DNA of 64,000 bases from Bimastos eiseni (Eukaryota; Annelida; Clitellata; Crassiclitellata; Lumbricidae), in the NCBI GenBank assembly GCA_959347315.1, contig OY365806.1, positions 24,256,900-24,320,899 of the forward strand, given 5' to 3'. Shown in pieces: positions 23,001 to 34,379 of this stretch. The notes beneath the pieces are model-generated. The model had not been told where the DNA came from. It worked only from the letters and a program-made list of their open reading frames with translations, and made no database searches. A program made the translations under genes and the position numbers. Every line of letters starts with the position of its first letter. Position 1 is the first letter of the stretch.

Positions 23001-24675
23001 CACTCCACTGGCTCAAACTGAACAAATCGAATATAAAGTCAATATACTCACCTACAACACACTTCAATTCTCCCAGCCATCATACCTCCATGGGTTTTTT
23101 ACAGTCCAACTACTTCGTTCAACCCGCTACTCCTCCACCCAAACACTGTTCCGTTCTTCCATCACCTCATCGCTAACATTAGAAAATAGTTCTTTAGCCA
23201 TTGCCATCCCGCCACATTGGAACAATTTCCGACAGCAAAATTACGACAATTATCTGACACATTATACAGGAACTCACAAAAACCTCGGTCCTCGCTCTGT
23301 CCGAATTTCACCTGTAGGTCTTCACTCAAAAAACAAAAAATCGCATTTTCACAGAACCTATCCTGATTCTTCTACTTTTCCATGACTTGCCGTTCAGCTC
23401 CAAACACCATTCACCTTAGCCGTATGAATATCTGCCTGTCTGACTCTCTGGATTGTGAACCTGCCTTTCAATTCTGTTTGAGTGAGAGCTGTGAATAGAC
23501 CTACACCAGTTTCACGTCACTTCGCATTTTAGGCGCTGCAGAAGTTTAGAATTCACGATTACGATCCTACCTATAATATGCATCTGTTCTCCTGTATGCT
23601 TTTCTACATTAGGCCTACGCACACTGATTAAAGCGAAGACGTGTCACACTTCGAGGGAGCGCGATAGTCTATAGACTTTGATAATTTATATGCCGAGGCC
23701 AATTAGTAAAGTCGTCAAAACTTCACCCATGCATGGCTGCTTCTCGGAACTAGCTTAATGGACCACTCATTACCATCATCAATATCATCATCATCATCAG
23801 CTTTTTCTTCTTCGCCGTCGTCGTCATCACCTTCTTCTTCCTGCGGTGAAGAAAATTAAATCGCATTGCTGTCATGAATTGGGTCGATACAGAGCAACGC
23901 AATATCGAGGGCCGAGAATTTTAAGGCTCTATGACAAATTCCTGATCTAAGGCAAACACAGAAATGTAATTGTCAGCCCTCGACATGACTAATTGACCAT
24001 GTCTCCAGTATCTAAAATAGAATCAATGCCACTCCCCCCTTACAATGCTAACTGACGACAGACACGATTGTCCAAAGTCGTGTGCAATTGTTGCGCTGAG
24101 CCAATCGGGAATACCCATTTTAAGTCCCAACCTACTAAATAAGTTATTGCGGAGTATTAATTAAAATGATCAATACCCAACTGCGACAATAATTATGATC
24201 CTCACGGCCAATGGATCCTGTCAAGCGATATGAGATTCAAAGAGAACACAGATTTGCTTGGTTTGCATTAGGCCTAAACGATTCAATCAACGAGAGATTT
24301 TCTTATCCTAATTGCTTGATTCTTTTGATTGAAATCATCTAGTGACGGTGTCTGTGCAAAGATGTTTTACATAAACTGTTGAGAAGACTCAGAAGAGTTG
24401 CGTCGTTGCAATCTCTGCGATAGGCACTCACTTGAAAAATCGTCGAAGCTTGTCTGGCTCCAAGGTCGTAACGTCTGATAGAGATGTTCACTGGGTGTGA
24501 CCAGCGTCGCTCGTGAACCGCTGTGAACCGTGACGACAGGTTTTGGCGCCAGGATATTGTCGATGGTGAAGTTAGCAATACCAGGACCAACTATTGGCCT
24601 CTGGTCGGCTGCATCGGCGCCCATCAGGTCATCCGTTTCTGATCTTAGAAAGACCTGAAACGCCGGATGATACAT
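10801..24675 (-). CDS. gsc: Goosecoid homeobox transcription factor, complete three-exon gene
   Basis: Goosecoid proteins are paired-type, K50 homeodomain repressors that recruit Groucho and act in axial and mesendoderm patterning (family knowledge). Exons on the minus strand are 24675-24432, 18551-18262 and 11013-10801. Phases match (1, then 0) and total 747 nt, i.e. 248 residues, normal for the family. Residues 36-43 read FTIDNILA, the eh1 Groucho-binding motif that goosecoid carries near its N-terminus. The homeodomain is about residues 133-192, with L16, F20, W48, F49, K50, N51 and R53 all present; it is split between positions 46 and 47, a known intron site in paired-class genes. A His/Gln-rich tail follows. 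The start is the first ATG after an in-frame TAA upstream. The neighbouring DNA is only repeats. Assignment rests on K50 plus eh1 plus architecture. Confidence 0.93.
12425..12495 (+). repeat. tRNA-like SINE head
   Basis: TGGTGAGGGCGTTGGAT resembles an A box and GGTTCAAACTCC a B box, spaced as in a tRNA-derived polymerase III promoter. No cloverleaf with good stems was built, so this is a SINE or a tRNA pseudogene rather than a tRNA gene. Confidence 0.5.
13990..14365 (-). pseudogene. LINE endonuclease/RT C-terminal relic
   Basis: The frame reads [60 protein letters not shown] / YFGH..R / GRRGRGRPR..W.DDI is the C-terminal signature of a widespread non-LTR endonuclease-reverse-transcriptase family. 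Only the last hundred or so residues are present. The same class of element is seen, inverted, at 21560-22620. Confidence 0.8.
14815..14905. repeat. Short 'tatatagcgcc' repeat
   Basis: TTTTATATAGCGCCGTCGG ... GGGTGCTTTACATGAAAG is a dispersed motif. Related starts occur at about 11240, 26610, 40650 and 62950 in this window. It probably belongs to a SINE or MITE family. Confidence 0.5.
16156..16290. mobile_element. hAT-type MITE, family B, truncated copy
   Basis: CAGGGCCGTACCGAG at the start and about 110 following bases (gggccagcg, cccagggcgcaaatgtgg, aaatttcagga) match the intact element at 60449-60622. The right half and right terminal repeat are not found; a decayed LINE begins shortly after. 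Confidence 0.75.
16305..17445 (+). pseudogene. Decayed LINE ORF2 (CR1/L2-like), reverse transcriptase to tail
   Basis: The frames read [20 protein letters not shown], then after a shift [15 protein letters not shown] and [22 protein letters not shown] palm and thumb sequences. A C-terminal region with several stops ends GAATGAATGAGCG, as LINEs of this class do. The catalytic FADD-like box reads FTDD. Frameshifts and stops make it dead. It is closely related to the relic at 19235-19830. Confidence 0.82.
18262..18551 (-). CDS. gsc: gsc exon 2 (homeodomain helices 1-2)
   Basis: The acceptor is TTTTAG|CG and the donor GAG|GTACTA. The exon supplies 96 codons after the split Thr: a linker, then the basic N-terminal arm ([10 protein letters not shown]), helix 1, helix 2 and the start of helix 3, stopping after RVE. 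The frame beyond the donor ends within a few codons, as expected for intron. Confidence 0.93.
19235..19830 (+). pseudogene. Decayed LINE reverse transcriptase fragment
   Basis: Reads [20 protein letters not shown], then GFP*ESLHGDS-type sequence, and [20 protein letters not shown] with the FADD catalytic motif. Stops and frameshifts are frequent, and part of the middle of the RT is missing. Same family as the relic at 16305-17445. Confidence 0.82.
21240..21525 (+). pseudogene. LINE 3' end relic
   Basis: Decayed 'LRS ... [14 protein letters not shown] ... [10 protein letters not shown] ... [10 protein letters not shown]' sequence, then 'AAAGGCGCTATGTAAATTTCTGAACGAATGAAT', corresponds to the C-terminal end and tail of a LINE. 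An AT-rich stretch before it (20930-21240) has no recognised content. Confidence 0.55.
21560..22620 (+). pseudogene. Decayed non-LTR endonuclease/reverse transcriptase
   Basis: Reads [18 protein letters not shown] (the 'RQGCPLSP' RT motif), then in other frames [16 protein letters not shown], and [12 protein letters not shown] and [17 protein letters not shown], the C-terminal RM..ISW.DH.TNE signature. Frameshifts and in-frame stops throughout. Same class as the inverted fragment at 13990-14365. Confidence 0.75.
22700..23400 (+). pseudogene. LINE (CR1/L2-like) C-terminal relic
   Basis: Reads [20 protein letters not shown], then [20 protein letters not shown] and [15 protein letters not shown]. 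These match the RLQ.VQNAAAR ... I.YK.L.L.Y..L......YL ... R.F..A.P..WN.LP pattern of this retrotransposon class. Decayed by stops and frameshifts. Confidence 0.75.
24432..24675 (-). CDS. gsc: gsc exon 1 (N-terminus, eh1 motif)
   Basis: This exon codes 81 codons plus one base. The donor is CAA|GTGAGT, a strong site. The single leftover A joins the CG that opens exon 2 to make a Thr codon. The eh1 motif FTIDNILA lies at residues 36-43. Upstream of the ATG the frame is open without another ATG back to a TAA about 65 bases away. Confidence 0.9.
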
Positions 24676-26424
24676 TGCTTCGATAGACGTGTGATTCAGA
24701 TTGCGAACTTGACTCGATTCGGTAGATCTTTTTACTCGATTTGTTTAGAAGGTCATCTATCACCTAAAGATAACGAGTCACACAGAATAAATAAGGAAGG
24801 AACTGGTGGACGTTTTTCTAAATCGAGAGACCTTTAATTGCCTTTGTCTGCCACTAAATTAGGTGTACACATGAATTCAACAACGTTGCAGGATGATTGC
24901 CAATGACTTTTTTGACAGGCATACATTAGTTTAACAATTTTAGGCTGATGACAATAGGCCTATATAATAGGCTATAAATTATAATAGACACCGGATGTCG
25001 ATCGGTGGTTAGCATGGAGATGCAAGAAAGAAAGAACGGTTTGGATCTCGCTGGCGGAACATTAGAGGACTTTCATATTTCGATCGGATAGAATGTGAAC
25101 TTGTGTTTGATTTTAAGTCCTTTACTATGGCAATACCTTGTCTATTTGCGTGTAGGCCTACGTCAGATTGTGATGCTTGTCAAGTCAAACGCTGAAAATT
25201 GTCCAGTCTTATGGGCTTTCAACAATATTAACTTTTTACACCAACCATCTATCTTATTAAAATAATGTGATCTGACTGACTGACATAAAGTTATTTAACG
25301 GCGCATGCACAACGAGGATGATATGCGATGTGAGCGTTTATTTGCCTTGTTTTATAGTGCTCGTCTTCTAGTGCGGCGAGGACTGTTTCCAGCATCGGAC
25401 CGTTTGCTCAAATCCTGCACTCACAGTTGTTCCACCCCATAGATGTTCTATTGTATGGTCGTGTGCCGTTTAGGACCTTGGAAGGAGCGTAATACCAAAT
25501 ACAGTTGTATTGTATTGAGAGAGTTTCTCAACTTGATAGACTGTTGCGAATGAATAACGACTTATCATTTGCTGAATAACTTTCGCCTAGGTTGGCATTT
25601 CTGTAACGGTTAGCGTGACAAAAAGTTTCGCAATAAAAAAAATTATGACGAGCATGTAGTATCAGTTGTTAGAAACTTATCACCTCATCGAAATGGACAC
25701 AAAATCACGGGAGCAACTGAGGTTCCTGGAGTCAAATTTTGGCAAATATTACTTAACAAATCGGTCAACGAATAAAACTTGTGAAGAACAAATAAGTAGG
25801 TCCTATTCTCATTTTTCGTAAGTTACTTACTTCATCTGCCTATCGTTATGGCATTACATTAAACGGAACTTCATGCGAGATTTTAAACTGTGTAGACCTA
25901 AGTATAGTGTTTGATGTAATGTAGGTGCTAACTTTACTCAAAGTCATGGACAGATAGGGCCTACTATAGGCCTATATTAAAATCAGTCAGCGTCTCTGTG
26001 TCTCTACCAATATTTCAGTTACTCAATCTTACTTAAACCGTTATTTACGTGAAATCAATTAATTGCTCATTCATACAATATTAACACATTACTAATTTAT
26101 AATTAGTGCCTTTTTACATGTTTGTGCATGCAGTTAAACAATTAATAAGGAAAAATACAGACCTCTCTTATGACGTGTTACTTCGAAAAAAGTTGCTTTG
26201 AAGCTGTTGATTAATGTAGCTCTTGATTTCTGCAGTCTGGCCACTCAGTTTCTCTTACAGACATCGGCTTTCTAAAGGCAGAAGTTGAGCAGCCACTGCA
26301 GTACGAATCTTACGTAGAGTGAATTGCTATCGTAGATAATGATGCCGCTTGGTGAATGTATTAGAGTTTTGGCTCAACAGAGAAGGAGAGAGAATGGATG
26401 AGGAAGAGAGTGAGGGAGTAAGGG

Positions 26425-26428
26425 AGAG

Positions 26429-26496
<68 letters not shown>
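26425..26496. repeat. (GA)n microsatellite
   Basis: About 70 bases of nearly uninterrupted AG dinucleotide, in a wider purine-rich context from about 26375 to 26510. Long predicted open frames over it are artefacts of the repeat. Confidence 0.95.
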
Positions 26497-26497
<1 letters not shown>

Positions 26498-27964
26498 AGG
26501 AGAGAAACAAGAGGCTTTAGGCCTGTAGGTGCATAAACGACGTCGCTCCACGGTCGACCGACCCATTGGCTTAATTGTCACCAAAGACGCCTGCCAATCA
26601 ATCATTCGTAATTATTTATAGCGCCTGCCAATCAAAGTTCTATCATTTGCTCGCCATTAAGTGTGTTCAGCTATAAGACTCGTAAAATAAGACGATGTTG
26701 ATGCGCTTGTTGATGCGCATATAGGACTTGACTAGGGTTTTCATAATCCATTTTAGACCAGTTTAGATGACGGATAAGAAGTCGTAATGAGCGAGAAGCA
26801 AACATGGCCCCCATCTCCAACAGCAGAGTCAAAGTCGTTATCGGATGACTTTCATAGATTCGTAATTGTAATGTCAATCGCAAGCTTCAAATTTCTAAAG
26901 CACCACTTGATTGCTTAGCGCAGAAGCTACTGAGGTATTGAGTTCCACTCCTCTGGACCAAGATAGGCCTACATTATATCCAATCTAGAATTTGTCAGAG
27001 TTTGCGCGAGCAAACTCACTTCTGTGTGAAGCCAGGTTTCTAGTGAGCCTGTTTAAGTGGATGTCTGAAGTAAGGTTGTAGAAGTTACAATATATATATG
27101 AGTTAGACAATGTGTCTTAGGTAGGCCTAGGCCTTTAGCGATGCATGAATTCGAAAATCTGCAGTTGTTTAGTGTAAGTTTCTCAAACTTCGTGAATACT
27201 TAGTGTGTGTGAGAGCCATAGGGGAATTCAGCTACAATTCAAACAACTTATTTTTGCACAACATTTAGGGCCTATTCAATGGAATCGAGAATAATAGTTA
27301 GATGATCAAAATTCATCAAATCATGCTACAATAGGCAAAGTACGGGCACATCATAAAATAGCACAAAGTAAGCAGAATGCTTGTAGATAGCCGACAAGAT
27401 ATTCATGTTAGTAGCCTACTCCTGCAATTATTAGTTGATATAATTAGTGCTATTCGTTCCATGCGTTCATTCCATGTAATATGTTGGTCCACGAAAACTC
27501 CAAGTAATTTTAAAGATTTCACTTGCGGAATGTCTATCACCTACTTGAAGCTTTCTTTCTGTTGCAAAGTGGATTTCCTATGAGAGCAGAGCAGAATCCA
27601 AATGGTTATTGTCTAATCAAGAGATAATTAGCTGGTTTGAACCAACTTGACACTAATAAAGCTCTCTGTAAAGGATTCTAAATATCAAAACATAAGATTA
27701 GTTTTTTGTGAGAGACAAAGCCAGCAAAATTATCTGCAAAGAGTGTGAAATGAAGAACTGAGGATATATTTTAAATGTCGCTAATATAATAACAACAATA
27801 GTGACCTACTTTAGAGCCTTTGGGTACTCGAAATTTAATTAATCTTGATGTTATGCCAATGCATTTGACTTGTTGTTGTCGATGATATAGATAATCCTCG
27901 AGCTATTATAAGAACTCTTATAGGCTGCAATATTAAGTAAATGGTTGCGTTCTGTCAGCTATGT

Positions 27965-28038
27965 TTTCTCAATAAACGGATATACATACATACACACATA
28001 CGTACGTACATACATACTTACATACATACATACATAAA
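27965..28038. repeat. (CATA)n microsatellite
   Basis: Imperfect tetranucleotide run of CATACATA with a few CGTA and CACA variants. Confidence 0.85.
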
Positions 28039-28216
28039 AACGAGGGAGAAACCATTGTTGTCTAGTTTTTCATTAGTGTATAAAATAACGATGATCTATA
28101 TACAGAGTCAAATGCTTTGGTTGGACTCCTACAATAACTTATCATCATTCGTTCATGCTACGTGCATACGCTTGTAAACATAGTGCGGTTTGTCAGTTTG
28201 AAACTAAACGATAATT

Positions 28217-28560
<344 letters not shown>

Positions 28561-28819
28561 GGTGACAATGACGACGACGATGATACAAGCGCATTTTAGT
28601 GACAGCTTGGTCCAGTGACATTTGGATAAAATTTTCATACACTCTTGCGGCATATAATTATTTCAAAGCCACTTTCTAAAGTCACTGCATATGGTTGAGT
28701 CTGAACCTCGGACTACACCGCGAAGCTACGGACGCTCTTGTCTTGTACGATTGGGAAAACTCACCATAGAGTTGTCACCTTAACGCCCAAGCATCATATC
28801 ACTCTTTTCATGAAATCAG

Positions 28820-29180
28820 TACATTGGTAAAATGTTCCAGAACGACCCCACTTTAAAGCAATTAATAGCAAACTCTTCACCATCCAGTCAATAGTACACC
28901 TTACCCGATCATCCTGATGCCTTAATCTTTCCCGACTTCCGGTCATTTCTCATCTCAACACTGCACCACTTGCGTCTCTGGAACGATCTGCCTCCTCATC
29001 TCCGAGCGTTCTCAGTTCCTCCACCATCAGTAACAATCTCTCCAATCATGCACCCACTATCATTTGCTTCGGGCTCTTATAGGCCTACCCCACACCACAT
29101 GGGCCTTTCCACTCGACATTAAATTCTCACCTCTTCAAAAGCTCTTTATCCCGATTCACCTAATCATCCCCCATCCAATT
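28820..29180 (+). pseudogene. LINE C-terminal relic
   Basis: Decayed 'PDFRSFLISTLHHLRLWNDLPPHLR'-like sequence spread over frames (RLWNDLPPHLR is clear), a LINE C-terminal signature. No intact frame. Confidence 0.5.
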
Positions 29181-30784
29181 ACTGACCGAAACGACACTCG
29201 CCAAAACAGACATACTCTATATTCGCTGACCCTGTAGAAAACGGATTTGGACGACCTACGGACAACACCTATGACTTGACGCAGCGCTCGTGACGAAGCT
29301 GGCGATCACTAATGCCCAAGAAAATGTTTCAGAGACTTATTTGCCGGCTCTTATTTGTAGGCTACTTATGAGAACGTGGAAAATTAAACGCTCATGAAGA
29401 ATGCTTCCTCTATGTCTCAAAATAAAGGTGCCTGTTGCCGTAAAGCCAATCGATCGGTTGACTCGGACGCCGTTATGTTATAACCAACAGGTCTATAATA
29501 ATTGTAGTTACATACATTCGCTTAATTTAGGGATCATTTTCAGATCAAACCACTAGACCCTAAATATTAGAATGCATTCAATATTTTGTTTGTGCCTTAT
29601 ATAATATTATGTGGTTCGAAATCGCATCATTTAAAGCCGCTCTATAAGCTCAAGCGTGCACAGCTTACGGAACAGCTGGCCGATAATCTTATCCAGTAGG
29701 TCGCAAGATGTCGCCCCCTCTAGCGACACTCGACACCACAAGGGGAGCAGCGCATTGAGAAATGGGCGCAAGGGAGACTGAGCATCGAGATATGCAACGT
29801 CATCATAGGCCTATAATACGAAGATAATACGCATCGATTGCAATGGCGGCTGGAAATCTCGTTCGTGGACTTATCCATTCGCCGCATTAGGAGGCCGAAC
29901 AGAGAACAGAGAATTATTATTTTATTTCTATATCAGATGACGACTAAACAGCAGCGATCGTAACTAACGACCATCAGACGGCACTCTTGAACAGCCACGC
30001 CCTAAACGACAAAGTACGTCGTCTGTGGATTATTCGGCGGATCGGTTTAAACGCTAAGGCTGAAGAAAGCTTTGGACGAAGCTAAGCCTGGCACCCACCA
30101 CACCTTGGCGCATGAGGCCTACATATCTGTGTGTGTAGGTGTGTATGTTGTGCGTGTGTAATTAATATACGATTACTCTGCAGAGCGTGCGATAGAGGCG
30201 GGTCAGAAGGCCTGTTTAAGTATCGGGTTTATAAAGCTAGAATCGCCCTCCAAACGTTGGTCCAGCACCCTAATGGTGTCATTTGAGTAGACGACATCTG
30301 TAGTGCCCTTATCGCACAAGACATCAAATGTCGGTAAATCCAAACATAAATCAAAGACTGGTTATTAACTACAGTGCCCAAATTAGAATGGGCTAGGGTC
30401 TAACCGTAGTCATCACTCATCATCAATGGCGTACCCAGGGGCGCAGACTTGGGGACGGTCAGCCAAATTTAAGGTGGAGTGGATGGAGCTGCTTTTATCC
30501 CTCCAATATTTCGTTAAAAAATATTTAATTAATATGTTCCAAAAGTTTTAAATTTGTGAAAACAAATGTTGAAATGGCTGGCTCCAAATGCGATTTTTCT
30601 GCCCATTATTAACATGTAACTAAAGACCTATTAATTTGGTCGGCACGCCATAAATCGATAATAATCGCATAGGATATAAACATTCGGTGTCTCTAGTAGT
30701 CGAAAATAACCAATAAATATGGAGAAATTTCTCTGATACGGAAAATGACATAGAACGCTAAGTTAAGACAGAGACCAATTCCAA

Positions 30785-30935
30785 GACAGTACATTTAAGA
30801 CCAAGACCAAGACCGACGCATTCGAGGCCAAGACCGATGGTCCGAGACCAAGACCAAGACCGATGCATTCGAGACCAAGACCGAGACCAAAGTTTTACGG
30901 TCTCGAGACCAAGACCGCGGTCTCGAGATCACATC
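30785..30935. repeat. GACCAAGACCG tandem repeat ending in a palindrome
   Basis: The words GACCAAGACC and GCATTCGAG recur several times, and the block ends GGTCTCGAGACCAAGACCGC, GGTCTCGAGATC. Similar 'gagaccgagacc' blocks are common in animal DNA transposons (family knowledge). No terminal repeat was paired here. Confidence 0.6.
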
Positions 30936-31056
30936 CATGCTCAAATTTAGGTTTTATCACGTGCGTTGTGTGGTGTCATCGCCGGTGAATAATAATTATT
31001 CGTCTGTGAGTGTTTTAATCTCTTCTGTCGCACAGCTGACTGCACTGGCATTGGAT

Positions 31057-31263
31057 AGAGCGCACACAATTCTTTTATGAAACTACGCAAATCGAGTCTC
31101 TTAGCCGGCTGCGGCCTACCTTACTTCAGAATCTTTGCTCCCCGTACTTATTTTCAGACAAAGGCCTTTTCCTATAGGTTATCAGAACTTATCATCATAG
31201 ATATGATCTTCATTTAACTCTCATCGCATTCAGCTCGGACCTGCGCACAAAAGTGTGAACCAC
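31057..31263. repeat. Dispersed repeat, copy 1
   Basis: About 200 bases (from GCGCACACAATTCTTTTATG to CGCACAAAAGTGTGA) match 61425-61683 in the same order and orientation, with differences and an indel. No coding potential is evident; the class is unknown. Confidence 0.7.
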
Positions 31264-31469
31264 TTAAGTAGGCCTACTAGGCTATAACTAACTTGTTGCA
31301 CACACACAATTTCTTGTGCACACTTGATGTCTGCGGGTAAAGAGTCTGGCTACCCGACCCGTCGCACAGAACCCTTACCCGTACTCAAAATTGCTACCCA
31401 ACCCATGGGTATGCCCGTACCCGCGAAGTCATGTCTTCTCATTGTCTTGCTGCCTACTGTGCTAATAGG

Positions 31470-32308
31470 TAGTGTTGTTTTCGTTAACGAAGACTAAAAC
31501 GAAAATGGCAATTAACGAAATTCAAATGTTTTCGTTAACGAAAACTACAACGAAATCACAGGACCAACGAAATCTAAAACGAAATTTGTGGTAATTAAAA
31601 CTAAAACTAAAATAGATGCAACGAAAACTAAAACGATATTTAGCAAAATAAAACAAATATTTCTGCTTGAAAATATTCCTGACTTAGGCGCCTATTCGTT
31701 GTTTGCATGATTTGTACATAATTCTGCAAATGATGTAACGTTATGCCATACATTACCTTTTCTAGTAATTGTTCATCTATGTTAAGACACACGAGGAGAA
31801 TGATATGTGTCACCTCCGGATACCGTTTAATGCGAATTCGAATCATATGGTTTTTATTTAGCAAAAATGTACGGTACTTACTGCGAGAAGTTCACTTAAT
31901 TAATTCAGAAATGTTGAAATTTCACTCGTCTTTGGCCTCACGTGCGACGAATGTCAATGGTAGACTATTATAATTATGGTCTACCCTTGCCATTTGATTA
32001 GAATTGAAATATAACTAAAATATTATTGCTTTAGCTTAAATTGATATCAAATTACTAAAGCTGTAATTATCATACTCAAGCTAAACTATAATTATAATTA
32101 CTTATAAACTATAGTTAGCTTACTTACACTAAACTCAGATACCTAAACCAAAACTTTAATTGACAAAACTAAAACTAACTAAAACTATAATTGAGACATA
32201 GAAACTACAACTAAAACTAGAATTGAGAAACAATCGCAACTAAAACTAAAAATGAAGACTAACAATCATAACTAAAACTAAATTTAAAACATTATTAAAA
32301 CAACACTA
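31470..32308. mobile_element. hAT-type element, family C, 839 bp
   Basis: The ends TAGTGTTGTTTT and AAAACAACACTA are perfect 12-bp inverted repeats, flanked by CTAATAGG at 31462-31469 and 32309-32316, a perfect 8-bp duplication. Both flanks of the interior are dominated by an AACTAAAACTAAAAC-type degenerate repeat and by GTTAACGAAAAC-like sequence at the left. The central part has no significant coding frame. Confidence 0.9.
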
Positions 32309-32467
32309 CTAATAGGATTACAACTTACTACGCACATACTGTAGTCGTAGTAATAGCTGCAGCAACAGCAACAGTGGCAGCTGAATGCGTTGGTGATAGA
32401 AGCAGGTGGAGGCGGTAAAAGAAGAGAGGAAAGAAAACAGATGAGGACGGAAGCATAAGGAAGGAAA

Positions 32468-32568
32468 GAGGATGAGAGGAGGGACAACAGAAGACGATGA
32501 GAGGAGGGACAACAGAAGAGGATGAGAGGAGGGACAACAGAAGAGGATGAGAGGAGGGACAACATATA
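32468..32568. repeat. 25-bp minisatellite, four copies
   Basis: The unit AGGATGAGAGGAGGGACAAC plus AGAAG repeats about four times with single-base differences, inside a longer purine-rich stretch (32400-32720). Long opposite-strand frames are artefacts. Confidence 0.9.
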
Positions 32569-32976
32569 GGGCATGAGCAAAAGGAGAAGCAGGAGGAGGA
32601 AGAAGTGGAGATCGGAGGGTCGAGGAGCAGAAAGACGAGAAGACGGAAGAGGAGATGGAGGAGCATAAGTAGAGAATAATTAGCAGATCAGAAGAACGAG
32701 GAGGCCTAGAGGAGGAACGAGAAAACTAGCTATTAATATGCACACAAAGTCGAGGGGCAGCACTATATGTTTTGGTATTTGGATTTCGGATGTGCCAGTT
32801 TCTCTATAGTAATTAAGTCTTTGAGGGTGCAAGATTCACCTATATATTTCACGGTGACATTATAACCCCAAAACTTGACGCTGATTCGGGTAAAAACGGG
32901 TATACTCCATGACCCTCTGCCCGAGTCCCACCTGTGCGCATTTCCCCCTCCCCTCGTTGCGGATGTCCTCTGTGGA

Positions 32977-33491
32977 TTATCGTCTATGGTGGTTTAAATA
33001 GATAAGTCTTGAGCTGTGATTTAAACATCTCCAGAGTTGGTGCATTCTCCGATGGCCGAAAAGACTATTCGATGCAACGGGTCCTGATTGAGGCAGAGAA
33101 GTTGAGAACGAACAGTTGCCAAACCTTGAATAAGACCGCGGTTCTTGCAGCAGATTTCCGATGAGTAGGCCGAGGTCTAGATCATAGCCGGTTGTCTGCC
33201 AGTCTGCCACCTTAAATGTCGAAGTCTGAGATGAAGTCTTGCGAAGAGTTATTCATTCTTTTTTAAATTGTCAAGCAATTTGCACTTAATCTGATGAGGC
33301 ATACGCCGCCTAGGTATTACAGCATTCAAGAATTCATAAGTTGATAACGAAGGGCAGGCTCGTTTCTTATAAGTCTCTTTGAGCATTAGTTCTCCAAGAG
33401 AGACCAACCGAGCTGGTCCTGAAAGACCCTTCGCATACACCATGGGCGCCGGCTCCACAGGGACACTCGCCCGAGTAGGCCTACACGTCAA
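32977..33491 (-). repeat. Dispersed element with decayed frame
   Basis: Two adjacent minus-strand frames (33249-33491 and 32977-33210) together resemble a common medium-copy repeat of marine invertebrate genomes rather than a gene. The sequence around 33010-33240 contains 'aagtcttgagctgtgatttaaacatctcc...ggtgcattctcc'. Assignment is by general resemblance only. Confidence 0.4.
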
Positions 33492-34102
33492 GACTCTGGG
33501 GCTATCAACGAAAACACCAACATTACATCATCAAGGCAGAGCTCAGATATAATTAAACATGTAAGAAACAATTGACTGACATTACAATAAAAGGTTTTGA
33601 ATCAAAATTCATGATATGGAGACCTTAAACGTCTGTGTGTTGAGCATAACTAAAATAACAGAATTTGAGAAGAAATTATAGAATCTGCGACATATAATCA
33701 TGTAAACCAGTGATGATCAAACTGAAGGTCTGCATTCTCACGGTAGACAAACCATTATCCTGACTCCACAAATCACTAACAATACAATAAGCATATGCAG
33801 TATATCTACTACAGTCCTACATATCTTTACAGATCAGCATTAAAAGCTACCCAGGTCCAAATCAACAGCAGCCAATGGGATGCTTGAGATCTTCGATGGA
33901 TACATCTTTGTGATGTTGGAATCTGTTGAGTGGACTGCAACTGACCCAGGACGAGATGCAACCTTAGCTCTCGAGTAGGGCAGTATCAGCATTACAGAAC
34001 CAATCACGCGCCTTGACACCCTTGCCATCAGAATACTCGTATGTTCTCCCTCAATGAAGATCCTACAAGTGTCATGATGACAGAACTATTCAGCTGCAAC
34101 AC

Positions 34103-34345
34103 TCATGTAAACATCATCAAGGTTAGGCAGTTGAGGCACACCCTCTGTGTTAGATAACCACAAATGTTAAACAGCCAATCTGTGATTGATGTAACAAATG
34201 AGCTAGTGTCTCGGATGCTCTTTGCAAACCCAGCGTGGGGAGGAACTCGTGCGTCTTCTGACAACTGGTCTAGTCTAGATACCAGTCTACCAGATTCAAA
34301 GTGTTCAGCAACTCCAGCCTTCCTTAAACAATCATCAGCAATCCG
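34103..34345 (-). pseudogene. Possible pogo/Tigger-like transposase C-terminal relic
   Basis: The minus strand reads RIADDCLRKAGVAEHFESGR, then LSEDARVPPHAG and VTSITDWLF, and ends at TGA. 'TI..CF.KAG.' is a motif in Tigger/pogo-type DDE transposases, and this frame could be its remnant. There is no start and the neighbouring frame at 34028-33840 could be a shifted continuation. Other origins are possible. Confidence 0.3.
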
Positions 34346-34379
34346 GAATATGCATTACATCAGTTGTTACCTCACATGA

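Larger units (their letters stand above)
18552..24431 (-). other. gsc intron 1 (5.9 kb)
   Basis: The intron is largely filled with plus-strand LINE relics (19235-19830, 21240-21525, 21560-22620, 22700-23400), all in the orientation opposite to the gene. I recognise nothing in 18600-19200, 19870-20650 or 23400-24400 apart from short A/T runs and a small TCATCA/CTTCTT tract near 23770-23850. Confidence 0.75.
24676..28190. other. Intergenic, upstream of goosecoid
   Basis: This stretch would contain the gsc promoter; no TATA box or initiator could be assigned with confidence. A (GA)n tract occurs at about 26425-26496 and a (CATA)n tract at about 27965-28038. Remaining open frames are short and unrecognised. 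Confidence 0.5.
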
